Assembly: GCF_000383955.1 (NCBI RefSeq)
Contig: NZ_KB913013.1
Span: forward strand, 6,042,746-6,106,745
Direction: 5' to 3'
DNA length: 64,000 bases
DNA from: Rudanella lutea DSM 19387
Lineage (GTDB): Bacteria; Bacteroidota; Bacteroidia; Cytophagales; Spirosomataceae
Position 1 is the stretch's first letter; each line of letters opens with the position of its first letter. The notes below the pieces were generated by a model. The model saw nothing but the letters and a program-made list of their open reading frames with translations. It had not been told where the DNA came from and made no database searches. The position numbers and the translations under genes are program-made. Positions 1-8,934 of the stretch are shown piece by piece.

Positions 1-2283
1 TCCCGGCGGACGCTGCTGATCACAAACGAAGCCAGCCCGTCGATCCACGAAATGGCCCAGCCCGAACTCCGGCTTGCGGGTTTGCGAATCAATCCGCGCA
101 ATAGCAGCCCCAGTCGGCAATTGTATATGGTGCACTTGGCCACCGGGCAGTTACCCATCGGGCAGACTGCAACCAATCTGGCGGCTACGCGCCCCATTAC
201 GGGGTTGCCCGATGGAGCCCGGCTGAGTGAACTCCGCTGGTCGCCCGATGGGCACCGCATCGCGTTTTTGCGTCATACACCCACCAAAGTCGAACTCTGG
301 ACCGCTGATTTACGCACGGCTCAGGCCCGGCAACTGGGTCAGCTGGCCGTCAATGCCGTTACTGGTAGCAGTTTCGACTGGTTTTCGGACAGTGAGCGGT
401 TGTTGGCGAAAACGATACCCGCCAGACGATTGCCCCTGCCTCAGCCCGATGTGGACGTAAGCGGCCCCCTCGTGCAGCATAACGAGGGAAGCCGTAAAGC
501 GGGCCGGACTTACCAGGACCTGCTCCGCACACCCGCCGATGAGCAGACACTGGCTCATTATCTGCAAAGCCAGTTGACCGTTGTCGACCTGACCGGCCGC
601 GCGCAGCCGTGCGGGCAACCCGCCCTGATTACGCAGTTTTCGGCTTCGCCCAATGCGCAGTATGTGTTGGTTAAAAGCGTGCAGCAACCGTTTTCGTACA
701 TCCTGCCCTACAGCCGGTTTGCCAGTAAAACGGTGGTGCTGAACCGGGCGACGGGGGCCTTGGTGAATGAAGTTGCCAACCTGCCCATTGCCGATCAGAT
801 TCCGCCCGCCCGCGATGCTGTAGCAACCGGCCCTCGCCAGATTGACTGGCGAAGCGATCAACCCGCTACACTCTGCTGGGTAGAGGCTCAGGATGGGGGC
901 GACCCCAAACAAAAAGCCCCTGTCCGCGACCGGTTGATGACCCACGTAGCCCCGTTTAGCCAACCGGCCCGCGAGCTTGCCCATTCGGCCTACCGCATTG
1001 CGGGCGTGTATTGGGGCAACGACTCCACAGCCCTACTTGCCGACCGGTGGTGGGCCACCCGCCAACGCATCTGGCGACGGTTGCGGCCCAATACCCCTGA
1101 TCGGATTGATACCCTTTTTGCCTACTCGCTCGAAGACCGGCAGGCCAACCCCGGCGACCCCGAACTGACCCGAAACGCCAAGGGTAAACTAGCCCTCGAC
1201 CTTACCCGAACCAATCAGCTTGTGTTTTCGGGCGCGCGGGTTGAGCGGGGCGAAGAGGTTAGTTTTGCCGAACTGGTCAATTTGAACACGCGCGCCCGAA
1301 AGCCGCTCTGGACCGCACAAATCGACTTTTTTGAAGCTTCAGAGGGCATGATTGACTCGGATGCCCAATGGATGCTGGTGAGCCGCGAAACCCCCGACAC
1401 GCCCACGAATTACTGGTGCCGACATCTGCCCACCCAAACCGAGTACCAGCTCACCCACTTCCCGAACCCGTACCCGCACTTTACGAGCCTCGAACGGATT
1501 CCGCTCCGGTACCAACGACCCGACGGCCTTACGCTGTCCGCCGACCTATGGGTTTCGAGCGAGCACAAAGGCAAGCGATTACCCGCCCTGCTGTGGGCTT
1601 ACCCGACGGAGTATCTGCAAAAACAGTTTGCGGGACAAACGGCCAAATCCTCAAACCGATTTAAAGCCTACTCCGAGTTACCCACTCTTTGGGCGCTGCG
1701 CGGCTACGCCGTGCTGACCAATGTGTCGTTCCCGATCGTGGCCGATTCGGGTCGGCAAGCCAACGACACGTATCTGGAGCAGTTGCTGCTCAACGCCCGC
1801 TCGGCGCTCGAAGCCGCCCACCATTCGGGGCAGGTAGATACGGCGCGGGTGGCTGTCATGGGGCAGTCGTACGGGGCGTTCATGGTTGCTAACCTACTCA
1901 CGCACAGCAATCTGTTTAAAGCTGGCATCGCGCTGAGTGGAGCGTACAACCGCTCGCTAACGCCCTTCGGATTTCAGTCGGAGGAGCGAACACTCTGGGA
2001 TGCCCCCGCGCTCTACAACCGGCTTTCGCCGTTTCTGTACGCCGACCGGGTAAAGGCTCCGCTTTTGCTCGTGCACGGGCAGGCCGATAATAACCCCGGT
2101 ACCCACTATATGCAGAGTGAACGGTATTTTGCGGCTTTGCAGGGTTTGGGCAAAACGGCCCGGTTTGTGACGTTGCCACACGAAAGCCATGCCTACGTAG
2201 CCACTGAATCGCTGCTGCATCTGTGCTACGAAATCGACAATTGGCTCAACCGGTACATGCCCCGCGAGGTGGCGCACAAATAG
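1..2283 (+). CDS. S9 family serine peptidase (prolyl oligopeptidase type), 5' partial
   Basis: The reading frame is open from base 1 through an internal Met at 52, so the true start lies upstream of the window. An N-terminal half rich in WSPDG/WSDG-like strands fits the beta-propeller gate of S9 peptidases; the C-terminal third is an alpha/beta hydrolase. Counting from the Met at 52, the nucleophile is Ser606 in GQSYGAF, the acid Asp679 in HGQADNN and the base His710 in PHESHAY, so the full triad is present. Such enzymes cleave peptides, often after proline or acidic residues, usually in the periplasm of Bacteroidota; the signal peptide is outside the window. The sequence resembles large exported S9 enzymes of Cytophagales. 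It converges on the response regulator gene, only 15 bases away. Confidence 0.92.
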   Translation, partial: SRRTLLITNEASPSIHEMAQPELRLAGLRINPRNSSPSRQLYMVHLATGQLPIGQTATNLAATRPITGLPDGARLSELRWSPDGHRIAFLRHTPTKVELWTADLRTAQARQLGQLAVNAVTGSSFDWFSDSERLLAKTIPARRLPLPQPDVDVSGPLVQHNEGSRKAGRTYQDLLRTPADEQTLAHYLQSQLTVVDLTGRAQPCGQPALITQFSASPNAQYVLVKSVQQPFSYILPYSRFASKTVVLNRATGALVNEVANLPIADQIPPARDAVATGPRQIDWRSDQPATLCWVEAQDGGDPKQKAPVRDRLMTHVAPFSQPARELAHSAYRIAGVYWGNDSTALLADRWWATRQRIWRRLRPNTPDRIDTLFAYSLEDRQANPGDPELTRNAKGKLALDLTRTNQLVFSGARVERGEEVSFAELVNLNTRARKPLWTAQIDFFEASEGMIDSDAQWMLVSRETPDTPTNYWCRHLPTQTEYQLTHFPNPYPHFTSLERIPLRYQRPDGLTLSADLWVSSEHKGKRLPALLWAYPTEYLQKQFAGQTAKSSNRFKAYSELPTLWALRGYAVLTNVSFPIVADSGRQANDTYLEQLLLNARSALEAAHHSGQVDTARVAVMGQSYGAFMVANLLTHSNLFKAGIALSGAYNRSLTPFGFQSEERTLWDAPALYNRLSPFLYADRVKAPLLLVHGQADNNPGTHYMQSERYFAALQGLGKTARFVTLPHESHAYVATESLLHLCYEIDNWLNRYMPREVAHK

Positions 2284-2298
2284 GGTTTTGGGCCTTTT

Positions 2299-2982
2299 TC
2301 AGACAATCAGCTTGTAGCCAACACCCCGCACGTTGACAATCTGAATAGCCGGATCGTCGCGGAGGTGCCGCCGAAGTTTGGTGATGAACACATCCAGGCT
2401 ACGGCCGTTGAAAAAGCTATCGTCGCCCCAAAGTTCAAGCAATACGGCGGTGCGTTCGAGTACCTGATTCTGGTGTTCGTGCAGTTTGCGGAGCAGTTCG
2501 GCCTCCCGGTGCGACAGCTGTACCTCGCGCCCATCGAGCCTCAACTTTTGCTTGGCGGCATCGAACCGGTACCGACCGATGGGCACCGCATCGGGTGAGC
2601 TGGTATTTTTGCGGGAACTTTCGCTCCGCCGAAGCAAAGCATTGATTCGCACAATCAGTTCATCTAAGCTGAAAGGCTTTTTGAGGTAATCGTTGCCGCC
2701 CAATTCAAAGCCTCGCACCACATCGGCGGTTTGTGAGCGGGCGGTCAGAAACAGAATGGGCACATCGGGGTCGGTTTGGCGCATCCGCTCGGCCATTGTG
2801 AACCCATCGAGGTTGGGCATCATGACATCGGCCACCACAATATCGGGGCACTCTTGCCAAAAGAGGTTTAGTCCGGCCTCACCGTCGGCCGCGTAGCGCA
2901 CCGTAAAACCGCGCACCTCCAGGCTGTCTTTGACAATCATGGCCAATGCCGGTTCATCTTCAATTAGCAGTACGGTTGCCAT
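2299..2982 (-). CDS. OmpR/PhoB-family response regulator
   Basis: The protein has 227 residues. The receiver domain covers about residues 3-115, with acidic pocket EDE near the start, phosphoacceptor Asp52 in VVADVMMP, Thr80 in LFLTA and the switch lysine in YLKKPF. A winged-helix DNA-binding domain covers about 130-226, with the GRSLDVFITKLRRHL recognition helix and a C-terminal VRGVGYKL motif. It lies 64 bases downstream of the histidine kinase gene, same strand, so the two form one operon and very likely one phosphorelay. OmpR-type regulators bind direct repeats about one helical turn apart; a 10-bp TTAAC array lies upstream of the kinase gene. Target genes are inferred, not shown. Confidence 0.95.
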   Translation of the reverse strand: MATVLLIEDEPALAMIVKDSLEVRGFTVRYAADGEAGLNLFWQECPDIVVADVMMPNLDGFTMAERMRQTDPDVPILFLTARSQTADVVRGFELGGNDYLKKPFSLDELIVRINALLRRSESSRKNTSSPDAVPIGRYRFDAAKQKLRLDGREVQLSHREAELLRKLHEHQNQVLERTAVLLELWGDDSFFNGRSLDVFITKLRRHLRDDPAIQIVNVRGVGYKLIV

Positions 2983-3046
2983 TCAGGGTTTTGTTTAGGT
3001 TCAAGTGACGGGATGGTTTGTTGTCAGTACCAGAATGCACCCCTGA

Positions 3047-4411
3047 TTAGGGGAACGTAATGGCAAACTGCGTGCCTTTGCCGAGTTCGCTTCGTAACGC
3101 AATCGTCGCGCCATGCCGCTCAATCACCTGCCGTACATACGCTAACCCCAGCCCGAAGCCTTTAACGGGGTGCAAATCGCCCGTTGGAACGCGGAAAAAC
3201 CGGTCAAAAATGGCGGTCTGATAGGTTTTGGCAATTCCGATTCCATTGTCGGCTACGGTCAGCTGCCAGCCTGTACCCACCCGCTCAAACGTCAACTGAA
3301 CGGTCACCTCCTCGCGCGAGTAGTTGATGGCGTTGTCGATGAGGTTATTTAGCGCATTGGAAAAGTGAATCCGGTCAACCGTAACGAGGGTGTCCGTTGG
3401 TATATCCACCTGAAACCTAACCGGTTTGGGGGCTTTCAACTGATGCCCAGCCACCAGCTCACTCACCACATCGTGCAAATTGACCGGCTCGGGGCGGAGG
3501 TCGAGCTGGTGTTTTTCTTCGGTAGCCAGGTTCAGAACTTTTTCGACCAGATCAGACAGGCGTTGCAGGTTATTCTGCGAAATAGTCAGGTAAGCTTTCG
3601 TTTTGGCCGGGTCGTTCAACGCCCCAAAATATTGCAGGGCTTCAACGGCGGCTGTCACGGTGGCAATGGGCGTTTTGAGCTCGTGCGTCATGTTGTTGAT
3701 GAAGTCGTTTTTGATTTCCGACAATTTTTTCTGCCGCAGAATCGTACTGAGCATGAGCAGAAAACAGCCCGTTGTGAGCAGCAACAAAACCACCGAAATC
3801 CCTAATAGCCAACCCATTCGGCGCACCAGATAGAACGTCGGGGTGCCAAACGAAGCCCGTGCAAACCGGTTCTCATCCGGGTTTACGCGTACCAGCAGCG
3901 TGGTAATTATCTGTTGCAGATCATCGGTATCCGACCGAATCATGGACTGAAACAACTCGATGTTATTGGCCGACCCTTCGGGATTTACCCGGATTGTGTC
4001 GAGCAAAAACCGGGCGCTGATCCCCCGTTGTTCCAGCTCATACCAGTAAGCATACGAAATTTCACCCAGATCGATTGGCCCCCCGCCCGGCTTCTGCAAC
4101 AGAACCAGATTGGAGGTTCGGCGGGCGCGGTCGTCTGCCTGCCGAACGGGTGGGGTGTCGGGGGCATCCGAATCGCGCGGCCGTACACGCGCGACGGGCA
4201 ACTCACCGGGACTCATTCGACTATCAATCAGGCCGTGGGCTTTTGAAAGCTGCCGTTGTTGCAGGACCGACGTGAGCGCATCCTGCACCGAGCGATTAAA
4301 CTGCTGACGGTAAATCTGATACGTGCTCCAGAGCCAATACCCCTGAAATGCGTAGATGCCAATAATCGAAACGGTCATCAACCCCAAAATCGAACGAATG
4401 CGTCGGTTCAT
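3047..4411 (-). CDS. Membrane sensor histidine kinase
   Basis: The start is the ATG at 4411; an in-frame TTG two codons upstream is possible but lies inside the likely -7 promoter element. The protein has 454 residues: an N-terminal transmembrane helix (about residues 10-30), a periplasmic sensor region to about 195, a second transmembrane helix (about 200-225), then HisKA and HATPase_c domains. The phosphoacceptor is His243 in NNMTHELKTP. The ATPase part has NLIDNAINYS (N box), VADNGIGI (G1) and GFGLGLAYV (G2). It is transcribed first, followed by its response regulator, and divergent from the GLPGLI-like gene. The signal sensed is unknown; divergence from two envelope genes suggests an envelope or nutrient cue. 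Confidence 0.93.
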   Translation of the reverse strand: MNRRIRSILGLMTVSIIGIYAFQGYWLWSTYQIYRQQFNRSVQDALTSVLQQRQLSKAHGLIDSRMSPGELPVARVRPRDSDAPDTPPVRQADDRARRTSNLVLLQKPGGGPIDLGEISYAYWYELEQRGISARFLLDTIRVNPEGSANNIELFQSMIRSDTDDLQQIITTLLVRVNPDENRFARASFGTPTFYLVRRMGWLLGISVVLLLLTTGCFLLMLSTILRQKKLSEIKNDFINNMTHELKTPIATVTAAVEALQYFGALNDPAKTKAYLTISQNNLQRLSDLVEKVLNLATEEKHQLDLRPEPVNLHDVVSELVAGHQLKAPKPVRFQVDIPTDTLVTVDRIHFSNALNNLIDNAINYSREEVTVQLTFERVGTGWQLTVADNGIGIAKTYQTAIFDRFFRVPTGDLHPVKGFGLGLAYVRQVIERHGATIALRSELGKGTQFAITFP

Positions 4412-4414
4412 ACA

Positions 4415-4422
4415 CAAAGCTA
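4415..4422 (-). promoter_or_regulatory. Probable -7 promoter element of the kinase/regulator operon
   Basis: On the minus strand the sequence reads TAGCTTTG, an exact match to the Bacteroidota -7 consensus TAnnTTTG, ending 3 bases before the ATG at 4411. A start site 4-6 bases downstream would give a leaderless or nearly leaderless mRNA. No convincing -33 TTTG is present, which fits activation by a factor bound to the TTAAC array just upstream. Confidence 0.45.
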
Positions 4423-4440
4423 CATCGGTTGGGGGGGGCT

Positions 4441-4485
4441 TTAACGAGCGTTAACACTGTTTAACACTATCTAACAGTGCGTTAC
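4441..4485. promoter_or_regulatory. Tandem TTAAC array with exact 10-bp period
   Basis: TTAAC begins at 4441, 4451 and 4461, CTAAC at 4471 and a weaker GTTAC at 4481, so five units follow at exactly one helical turn. The array sits in the divergent intergenic region between the kinase (ATG 4411) and the GLPGLI-like gene (ATG 4533). This is the layout expected of a multi-dimer OmpR/PhoB-type binding site. The obvious candidate binder is the regulator encoded at 2299-2982. Confidence 0.6.
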
Positions 4486-4532
4486 AAAACTCCGCCAGAC
4501 CTTTGAGGAGTCAAATCAAACACCTATTTAGT

Positions 4533-5321
4533 ATGAAAACGACCCTTTGCCTGTTGGCTGGTGGCCTCATAGCAGCCCTTTATTCACAATCCGCACTTGC
4601 CCAAACGGGACCGGGTTGGTCGGGGCAGATCACGTACGAATGTGTACAAAAAATTGACCCGGCAAGCCTGAAATTTCTCGACGACAACGGCGAGCTCATG
4701 AAACCCGGCGACCCTAATTTCCCTAAGGATATTCCGGACGCCCGCATAACCGAGCAACGCGTAAAGATTAACGGAACACAGGCCAAAGTAACCCGCAACG
4801 ATGAGGAGTTTCGGGCTGTAAATGGCCCCGACGGGCAAAGCCGGGTGATGGGGCGGCCTTTTACCGAGCAAACGTACATTGACCTGAATGGCCTCAAAAA
4901 AGTGACGATTCTCACCGTTGGGCAGGGGGCCGGGGCCAAAACGTACCAGGCCGAAACGCTCATTGCGCGCACTGGGGGCTGGCAGCAAACAACCCAGACC
5001 CGGAAAATTGGCGGGTACACCTGCCGGAAAGCTACGGTGCCGTACAAGAAAGAAACCTACGCGGTCTGGATCACGACAGACCTGCCCCTCACGTACTCGC
5101 CGGTACCCGAACTCACTCCCGAAAAAGGGGCTGTGCTGCTTATCGAGGGCCAAAAAGAGCAGTTCAAAGCCACCAAAATCAGCAAGGCCGCCCCTGACCC
5201 GACCGTTGCCAAACCAGCCGTAAAAGCCCAGTCGGTTACGCCTGAGCAACTGCTCGAGTTGCGGCAAAAGGCCGTATCAGACTTTGTGGAGAAGCACGCC
5301 CGGCCGGGCTTTGGCGGGTAA
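4533..5321 (+). CDS. Exported GLPGLI-family-like protein
   Basis: The ATG at 4533 gives a clean signal peptide (hydrophobic core LCLLAGGLIAALY, cleavage near SALAQ); an in-frame TTG at 4503 would put 10 residues before it and is less likely. The protein has 262 residues. The core resembles the GLPGLI family of Bacteroidota exported proteins: an early YECVQK strand, then IGGYTCRKA, a strand KETYAVWITTDLP and a hydrophobic strand where the family motif normally sits. The literal GLPGLI string is absent, so the family call rests on layout. A lysine-rich C-terminal tail follows. GLPGLI proteins are commonly encoded next to a barrel protein of the type directly downstream (57 bases). Function is unknown; periplasmic or surface location is inferred. 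Confidence 0.65.
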   Translation: MKTTLCLLAGGLIAALYSQSALAQTGPGWSGQITYECVQKIDPASLKFLDDNGELMKPGDPNFPKDIPDARITEQRVKINGTQAKVTRNDEEFRAVNGPDGQSRVMGRPFTEQTYIDLNGLKKVTILTVGQGAGAKTYQAETLIARTGGWQQTTQTRKIGGYTCRKATVPYKKETYAVWITTDLPLTYSPVPELTPEKGAVLLIEGQKEQFKATKISKAAPDPTVAKPAVKAQSVTPEQLLELRQKAVSDFVEKHARPGFGG

Positions 5322-5378
5322 GCCACCACACCCGGCCCTACCCTTTCCGGCTTTATCTATTCCAAATTGCCCCCTTTC

Positions 5379-8156
5379 ATGAAACCGTTATTGTTCATCC
5401 TCTGCCTTTTACTGTCTCTGAGCGGGTTAGCCCAACGAACCGTCACCCGGTCGGAACTGGCCGGCATGGTGGTCGATTCGGCCACGGCCAGGCCCCTTGG
5501 GCAAGCGTCCGTTTCCCTGATGACCGCCCGCGATTCGAGCTACATTTCGGGGACGATTTCGGATAACGACGGGCTGTTTGTACTCCGCAACGTGGTTCCG
5601 GGCAGTTACCGAATTTTGATCACTTATCTGGGCTACCGAAATGGTTCTCAACTGGTTACTATCAAAACAAGTGAGACCTCGATTCAGGTGGGGATAGTGC
5701 GGCTGGTGGAGCAGGGGCAACAGCTTGGCGAAGTGGTGGTTCGGCAGGAGAGCGCACCCGTTACAATCCGGCAGGATACGGTGGTATTCAACGCGGGTTC
5801 GTTTAAAACCCAGCCCAACGCGCAGGTCGAGGAGTTGCTCCGTAAACTGCCGGGGGTGGAGGTAAGTCGCGACGGTACGATCAAAGCCAACGGACAAACC
5901 GTTAATCGGGTATTGGTGGATGGCAAACCCTTTTTTGGGAACGATCACCGCATGGCCACCCGCAACCTGCCCGCCGAAATAGTCGATAAGGTACAACTGT
6001 TCGATCAATCGTCCGACCAGTCGCTGTTTTCGGGGATCGACGATGGAAACCGTGAGCGGACCCTCAACCTGACCCTCAAACCGGATAAACGCAAGGGGTA
6101 TTTCGGGCAGAATGGACTTGGGATAGGCACCGCCCGCGAGGGGCAGTCCAGCCGGTATTCGGGCCGGCTGAATCTGAACCGGTTCAACGCCAGCAGCTAC
6201 GGCCGCCGGAAACAGATTTCGCTTATTGGCCAAGCAAACAACCTTAACCAGCAGAATTTTTCAGCCGGTGCGGGCGGGCCGGGCGGCAATATGGAAGGGG
6301 GCGGAGAAGCCGGGAACCAATCGCCCGCCAACATAATGGAGGTACGAGCTGGGGGATTTAATTACCGCAGCGACGGCCGACGGAACAAACACGGCCACCG
6401 GGCCGAGCTGGCAACGAGCTATTTTCTGAATCAGGTCATCACCCTGACGGATAGGCAAAGTCGGCGCACGAGCATCCTGCCCGAACAACCGCTCACCACC
6501 GACGCAAGCCAGTACGCTCTAAACCGGCAACTGAACCACCGGTTCAACCTACGGCTCGACTGGCAACTCGACTCGCTCACCAGTCTGCGTCTGACACCGG
6601 GCCTCTCGTGGCAAACAGGCGACTTCACCAGCCGGTTGTCGAGCCGGTCGGTATTGGTCGGGCCGTTGGGAACGGGCAACCGGCCGGTAAACTCGGGCGA
6701 AACCGCCTATGGATCAGCCGAAACGGGGTTCAATGGCACCAACAACCTGTTGCTCATGCGCAAATTCAGCCGCGAAGGTCGCACCCTGTCGGCCAACCTC
6801 AATTCGGCTATTACCAACGGCGAACTCGAAGCCCTGAACCGGTCGGTCAATACCTTTTTCGACTCCACCGGCGCTAACCCCGTGGGTAATCGGCTGAACC
6901 AGCAAACCGACCAGGCTACGTACAACGGGCAGCATGTGTTTACGTTATCGTACACGGAGCCGGTTTCGTTTACACAAAAAGTAGAGTTTCGGTACGGGTA
7001 CTCGGTCAATAGCAGCCGGGTCAACCGGCGGGTTACTGACCAGAACGAAGCTACAGGCCTTTTCGACCGGGTAAACATCCCCCTGACCAATCAGGCGGGG
7101 CTCACGTTTGGCGCACACCGGGCGGGGGCAACGTTCCAGACTCAGCGACTGCGCTACAAATGGGCTGTTGGGCTCGACCTGCAACAAGCCCGGTTACAAC
7201 TCGACAATCGGACGGCAGACAGTAGTACGCAACGGTCGTATTTCAACCTCCTGCCCAATGCGCTGTTTAGCTACACCTTCTCGGGCAATCGGAACTTGCG
7301 CCTGCAATACCGCACCCGGCTCGCGGCCCCTTCGGTGGTGCAGTTGCAACCCGTAGTCGACAATACCAACCCGCTCCAGATTCAGGTCGGTAATCCGCAA
7401 CTGAACCCAGAGTTTTATAATTCGCTCGTGCTGGTGTACAACTCGGCCACGCGTTACGCCAATCGGAGTTTTTCGGCGTTTGCAAGCCTAAACCAAAGCA
7501 ACAACCGGATTGCGACGGCCACCTCCATCAGCCCGGCGGGTGTACAAACAAGCCAGCCGGTCAACGCCGGGGGGTTCTGGTCGGCCTACGGGTCGGTGGC
7601 AATCGGGCGTACCCTGCAACCATCCAAACTGGGGCTTACGTTTACTACCCATCTTGGGTTGAGCCAGGCGCGGAGTTTTATCAATGACGCCCCCAACGAA
7701 ACAACCAACCGGAGTATTGGCCAGGGTGTGCGGCTGCAATCGAGCTACAACGAGCGGCTTGACTACGGCATTAGCGGCAACCTGACCTACCAAACGGCTT
7801 CGTACTCGCTCTTGCCGAATCAGAATGCGGCATTCTGGTCGCAGCACGCCACCGCCGACCTCTTCTGGAAGCTGCCCTTCCGGCTGGCCCTCACCACCGA
7901 CCTGACGTACACGGGCACCACCGGACGGGCAGCGGGGTACAATGCGCAATTTGTGCTTTGGAACGCGGCCCTGTCACGGCACTTTTTCAAGGGTGACACG
8001 GGCGAATTTCGGGTGCAGGTGTTCGACCTGCTCAACCAGAACCGGAGCCTGGTCCGCAACACGACGGACACCTACATTGATGATGTACAGAGTCGAATTC
8101 TGCGCCGGTATCTGCTCGTGAGCTTTGTGTACAACCTGCGTACGTTTGGGCGGTAA
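5379..8156 (+). CDS. Outer-membrane beta-barrel protein, TonB-receptor-like, with carboxypeptidase-regulatory-like domain
   Basis: The start chosen is the ATG at 5379, giving a 925-residue protein with signal peptide MKPLLFILCLLLSLSGLAQ. Residues about 30-110 form a carboxypeptidase D regulatory-like beta-sandwich (GMVVDSATARPLGQASVSL and following). A plug-like segment follows (QVEELLRKLPGVEV, VLVDGKPFFG), then a long barrel rich in alternating aromatic and polar residues up to the C-terminus. This matches the CarboxypepD_reg-like plus OMP_b-brl family frequently paired with GLPGLI proteins. It may transport or bind a substrate at the outer membrane, but no ligand can be read from sequence. 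It probably shares a transcript with the upstream gene, controlled from the TTAAC array; a long hairpin follows the stop codon. Confidence 0.85.
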   Translation: MKPLLFILCLLLSLSGLAQRTVTRSELAGMVVDSATARPLGQASVSLMTARDSSYISGTISDNDGLFVLRNVVPGSYRILITYLGYRNGSQLVTIKTSETSIQVGIVRLVEQGQQLGEVVVRQESAPVTIRQDTVVFNAGSFKTQPNAQVEELLRKLPGVEVSRDGTIKANGQTVNRVLVDGKPFFGNDHRMATRNLPAEIVDKVQLFDQSSDQSLFSGIDDGNRERTLNLTLKPDKRKGYFGQNGLGIGTAREGQSSRYSGRLNLNRFNASSYGRRKQISLIGQANNLNQQNFSAGAGGPGGNMEGGGEAGNQSPANIMEVRAGGFNYRSDGRRNKHGHRAELATSYFLNQVITLTDRQSRRTSILPEQPLTTDASQYALNRQLNHRFNLRLDWQLDSLTSLRLTPGLSWQTGDFTSRLSSRSVLVGPLGTGNRPVNSGETAYGSAETGFNGTNNLLLMRKFSREGRTLSANLNSAITNGELEALNRSVNTFFDSTGANPVGNRLNQQTDQATYNGQHVFTLSYTEPVSFTQKVEFRYGYSVNSSRVNRRVTDQNEATGLFDRVNIPLTNQAGLTFGAHRAGATFQTQRLRYKWAVGLDLQQARLQLDNRTADSSTQRSYFNLLPNALFSYTFSGNRNLRLQYRTRLAAPSVVQLQPVVDNTNPLQIQVGNPQLNPEFYNSLVLVYNSATRYANRSFSAFASLNQSNNRIATATSISPAGVQTSQPVNAGGFWSAYGSVAIGRTLQPSKLGLTFTTHLGLSQARSFINDAPNETTNRSIGQGVRLQSSYNERLDYGISGNLTYQTASYSLLPNQNAAFWSQHATADLFWKLPFRLALTTDLTYTGTTGRAAGYNAQFVLWNAALSRHFFKGDTGEFRVQVFDLLNQNRSLVRNTTDTYIDDVQSRILRRYLLVSFVYNLRTFGR

Positions 8157-8177
8157 AACGGTAGAGCGTACAATTGC

Positions 8178-8220
8178 ACAAGGGCCCGAACGCTTGCTTA
8201 TAAAGCGTTCGGGCCCTTGT
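8178..8220. terminator. Long perfect hairpin between convergent genes
   Basis: Arms 8178-8195 (ACAAGGGCCCGAACGCTT) and 8203-8220 are perfect 18-base complements around a 7-base loop. No T-run follows on the plus strand, so this is a strong GC-rich hairpin rather than a canonical intrinsic terminator. It lies 21 bases after the barrel gene and could end transcription from both sides. Confidence 0.7.
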
Positions 8221-8262
8221 GGCAAATGGAAAACCAGCCTCGTCGCGCCGGGCACCTCGGTC

Positions 8263-8427
8263 TTATCGACGCCTTACCGGAACCGGAATAAGCGTGTATT
8301 TGAGCGACCCCAGTTGCTTATCTGGACCAATAACCGGGCGAAACAGTCGCTCCGACATGTCGAGCCAATGCACGATTTGGATAGATAGATTTTCAAGCGT
8401 ATTCGAGATATTCCGGTGTATATTCAT
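8263..8427 (-). CDS. Small protein of unknown function, 54 residues
   Basis: A short open frame from ATG 8427 to TAA at 8263 encodes 54 residues starting MNIHRNISNTLEN and ending VPVRRR. It is the last of three closely spaced minus-strand small genes (41 bases after the 79-residue gene), so it is probably co-transcribed with them. The central part (WLDMSERLFRPVIG) has a mixed hydrophobic/charged pattern plausible for a folded peptide; I recognise no family and see no signal peptide. The call rests on position, strand and a plausible composition; it could be non-coding. Confidence 0.4.
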   Translation of the reverse strand: MNIHRNISNTLENLSIQIVHWLDMSERLFRPVIGPDKQLGSLKYTLIPVPVRRR

Positions 8428-8468
8428 GGGTTGTACGTGTTTTTCAGTTGGTTTTTCCTACGTGCTTT

Positions 8469-8708
8469 TTAGGCTACAGGTGCGGTGGTCTCGGTCATAT
8501 TGGCCAATCCGTGAATCGAATAAACGCCCTCCCGGATGGTTACGTCAAGGTGTTTTCCTTCCCATTCGGCCAAATTCACACTCCGTAGTTCATGGGGCGA
8601 AAGTTCCATTGCTTTGGGAAACAGGGTGCCGTTGGGAAGCCGTACAGGCAGTCGGGTTTTAAATCCGTTAGATGTAGCGGTAAACAGGTAGTTGAAGATA
8701 ATGGTCAT
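8469..8708 (-). CDS. Small protein of unknown function, paralogue of the protein at 9640-9873
   Basis: I chose the ATG at 8708 because the homologous region starts there and the upstream gene ends at 8722; an earlier in-frame ATG at 8777 would overlap that gene. The protein has 79 residues. It aligns over its length with the 77-residue protein at 9640-9873: both begin with a short strand then a LFT motif, and both end W-x-GK-x-L-x-V-x-I followed by Y-x-I-x-GLAN. No signal peptide, transmembrane helix or known domain is visible. It sits 13 bases after the 70-residue gene, so the two are almost certainly one operon. Confidence 0.65.
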   Translation of the reverse strand: MTIIFNYLFTATSNGFKTRLPVRLPNGTLFPKAMELSPHELRSVNLAEWEGKHLDVTIREGVYSIHGLANMTETTAPVA

Positions 8709-8721
8709 CGAGTAAAGGGGA

Positions 8722-8934
8722 TCAGTAGGCCGCCAGGGTTCCATTGGCGCGAATTGTAAACTCATCTTCAAAGCCAATTACCTCCACGCTCATATCGCGG
8801 GCGGCCGGAAACTCCCGCAGGAAACGTTGCGTGGCCAGTTCTTCATTACTGTTGAGGTACGCTTTTCGGCACGGTTTGGGCGATATAGAACTATACGCGG
8901 TGACGATGATTAGAGTATTCGTGTTCGTTTTCAT
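8722..8934 (-). CDS. Small protein of unknown function, 70 residues
   Basis: The ATG at 8934 starts MKTNTNTLIIVTAYSS; a second possible start at 8955 adds seven residues. A short hydrophobic strand (TLIIVTAYS), a charged helix-like stretch (NSNEELATQRFLREFPAA) and two strands (SVEVIGFEDEFTIRANG) suggest a small alpha/beta fold in the cytoplasm. I recognise no family. It is the first gene of the three-gene minus-strand small-protein operon and is divergent from the paralogue gene at 9640. Confidence 0.55.
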   Translation of the reverse strand: MKTNTNTLIIVTAYSSISPKPCRKAYLNSNEELATQRFLREFPAARDMSVEVIGFEDEFTIRANGTLAAY

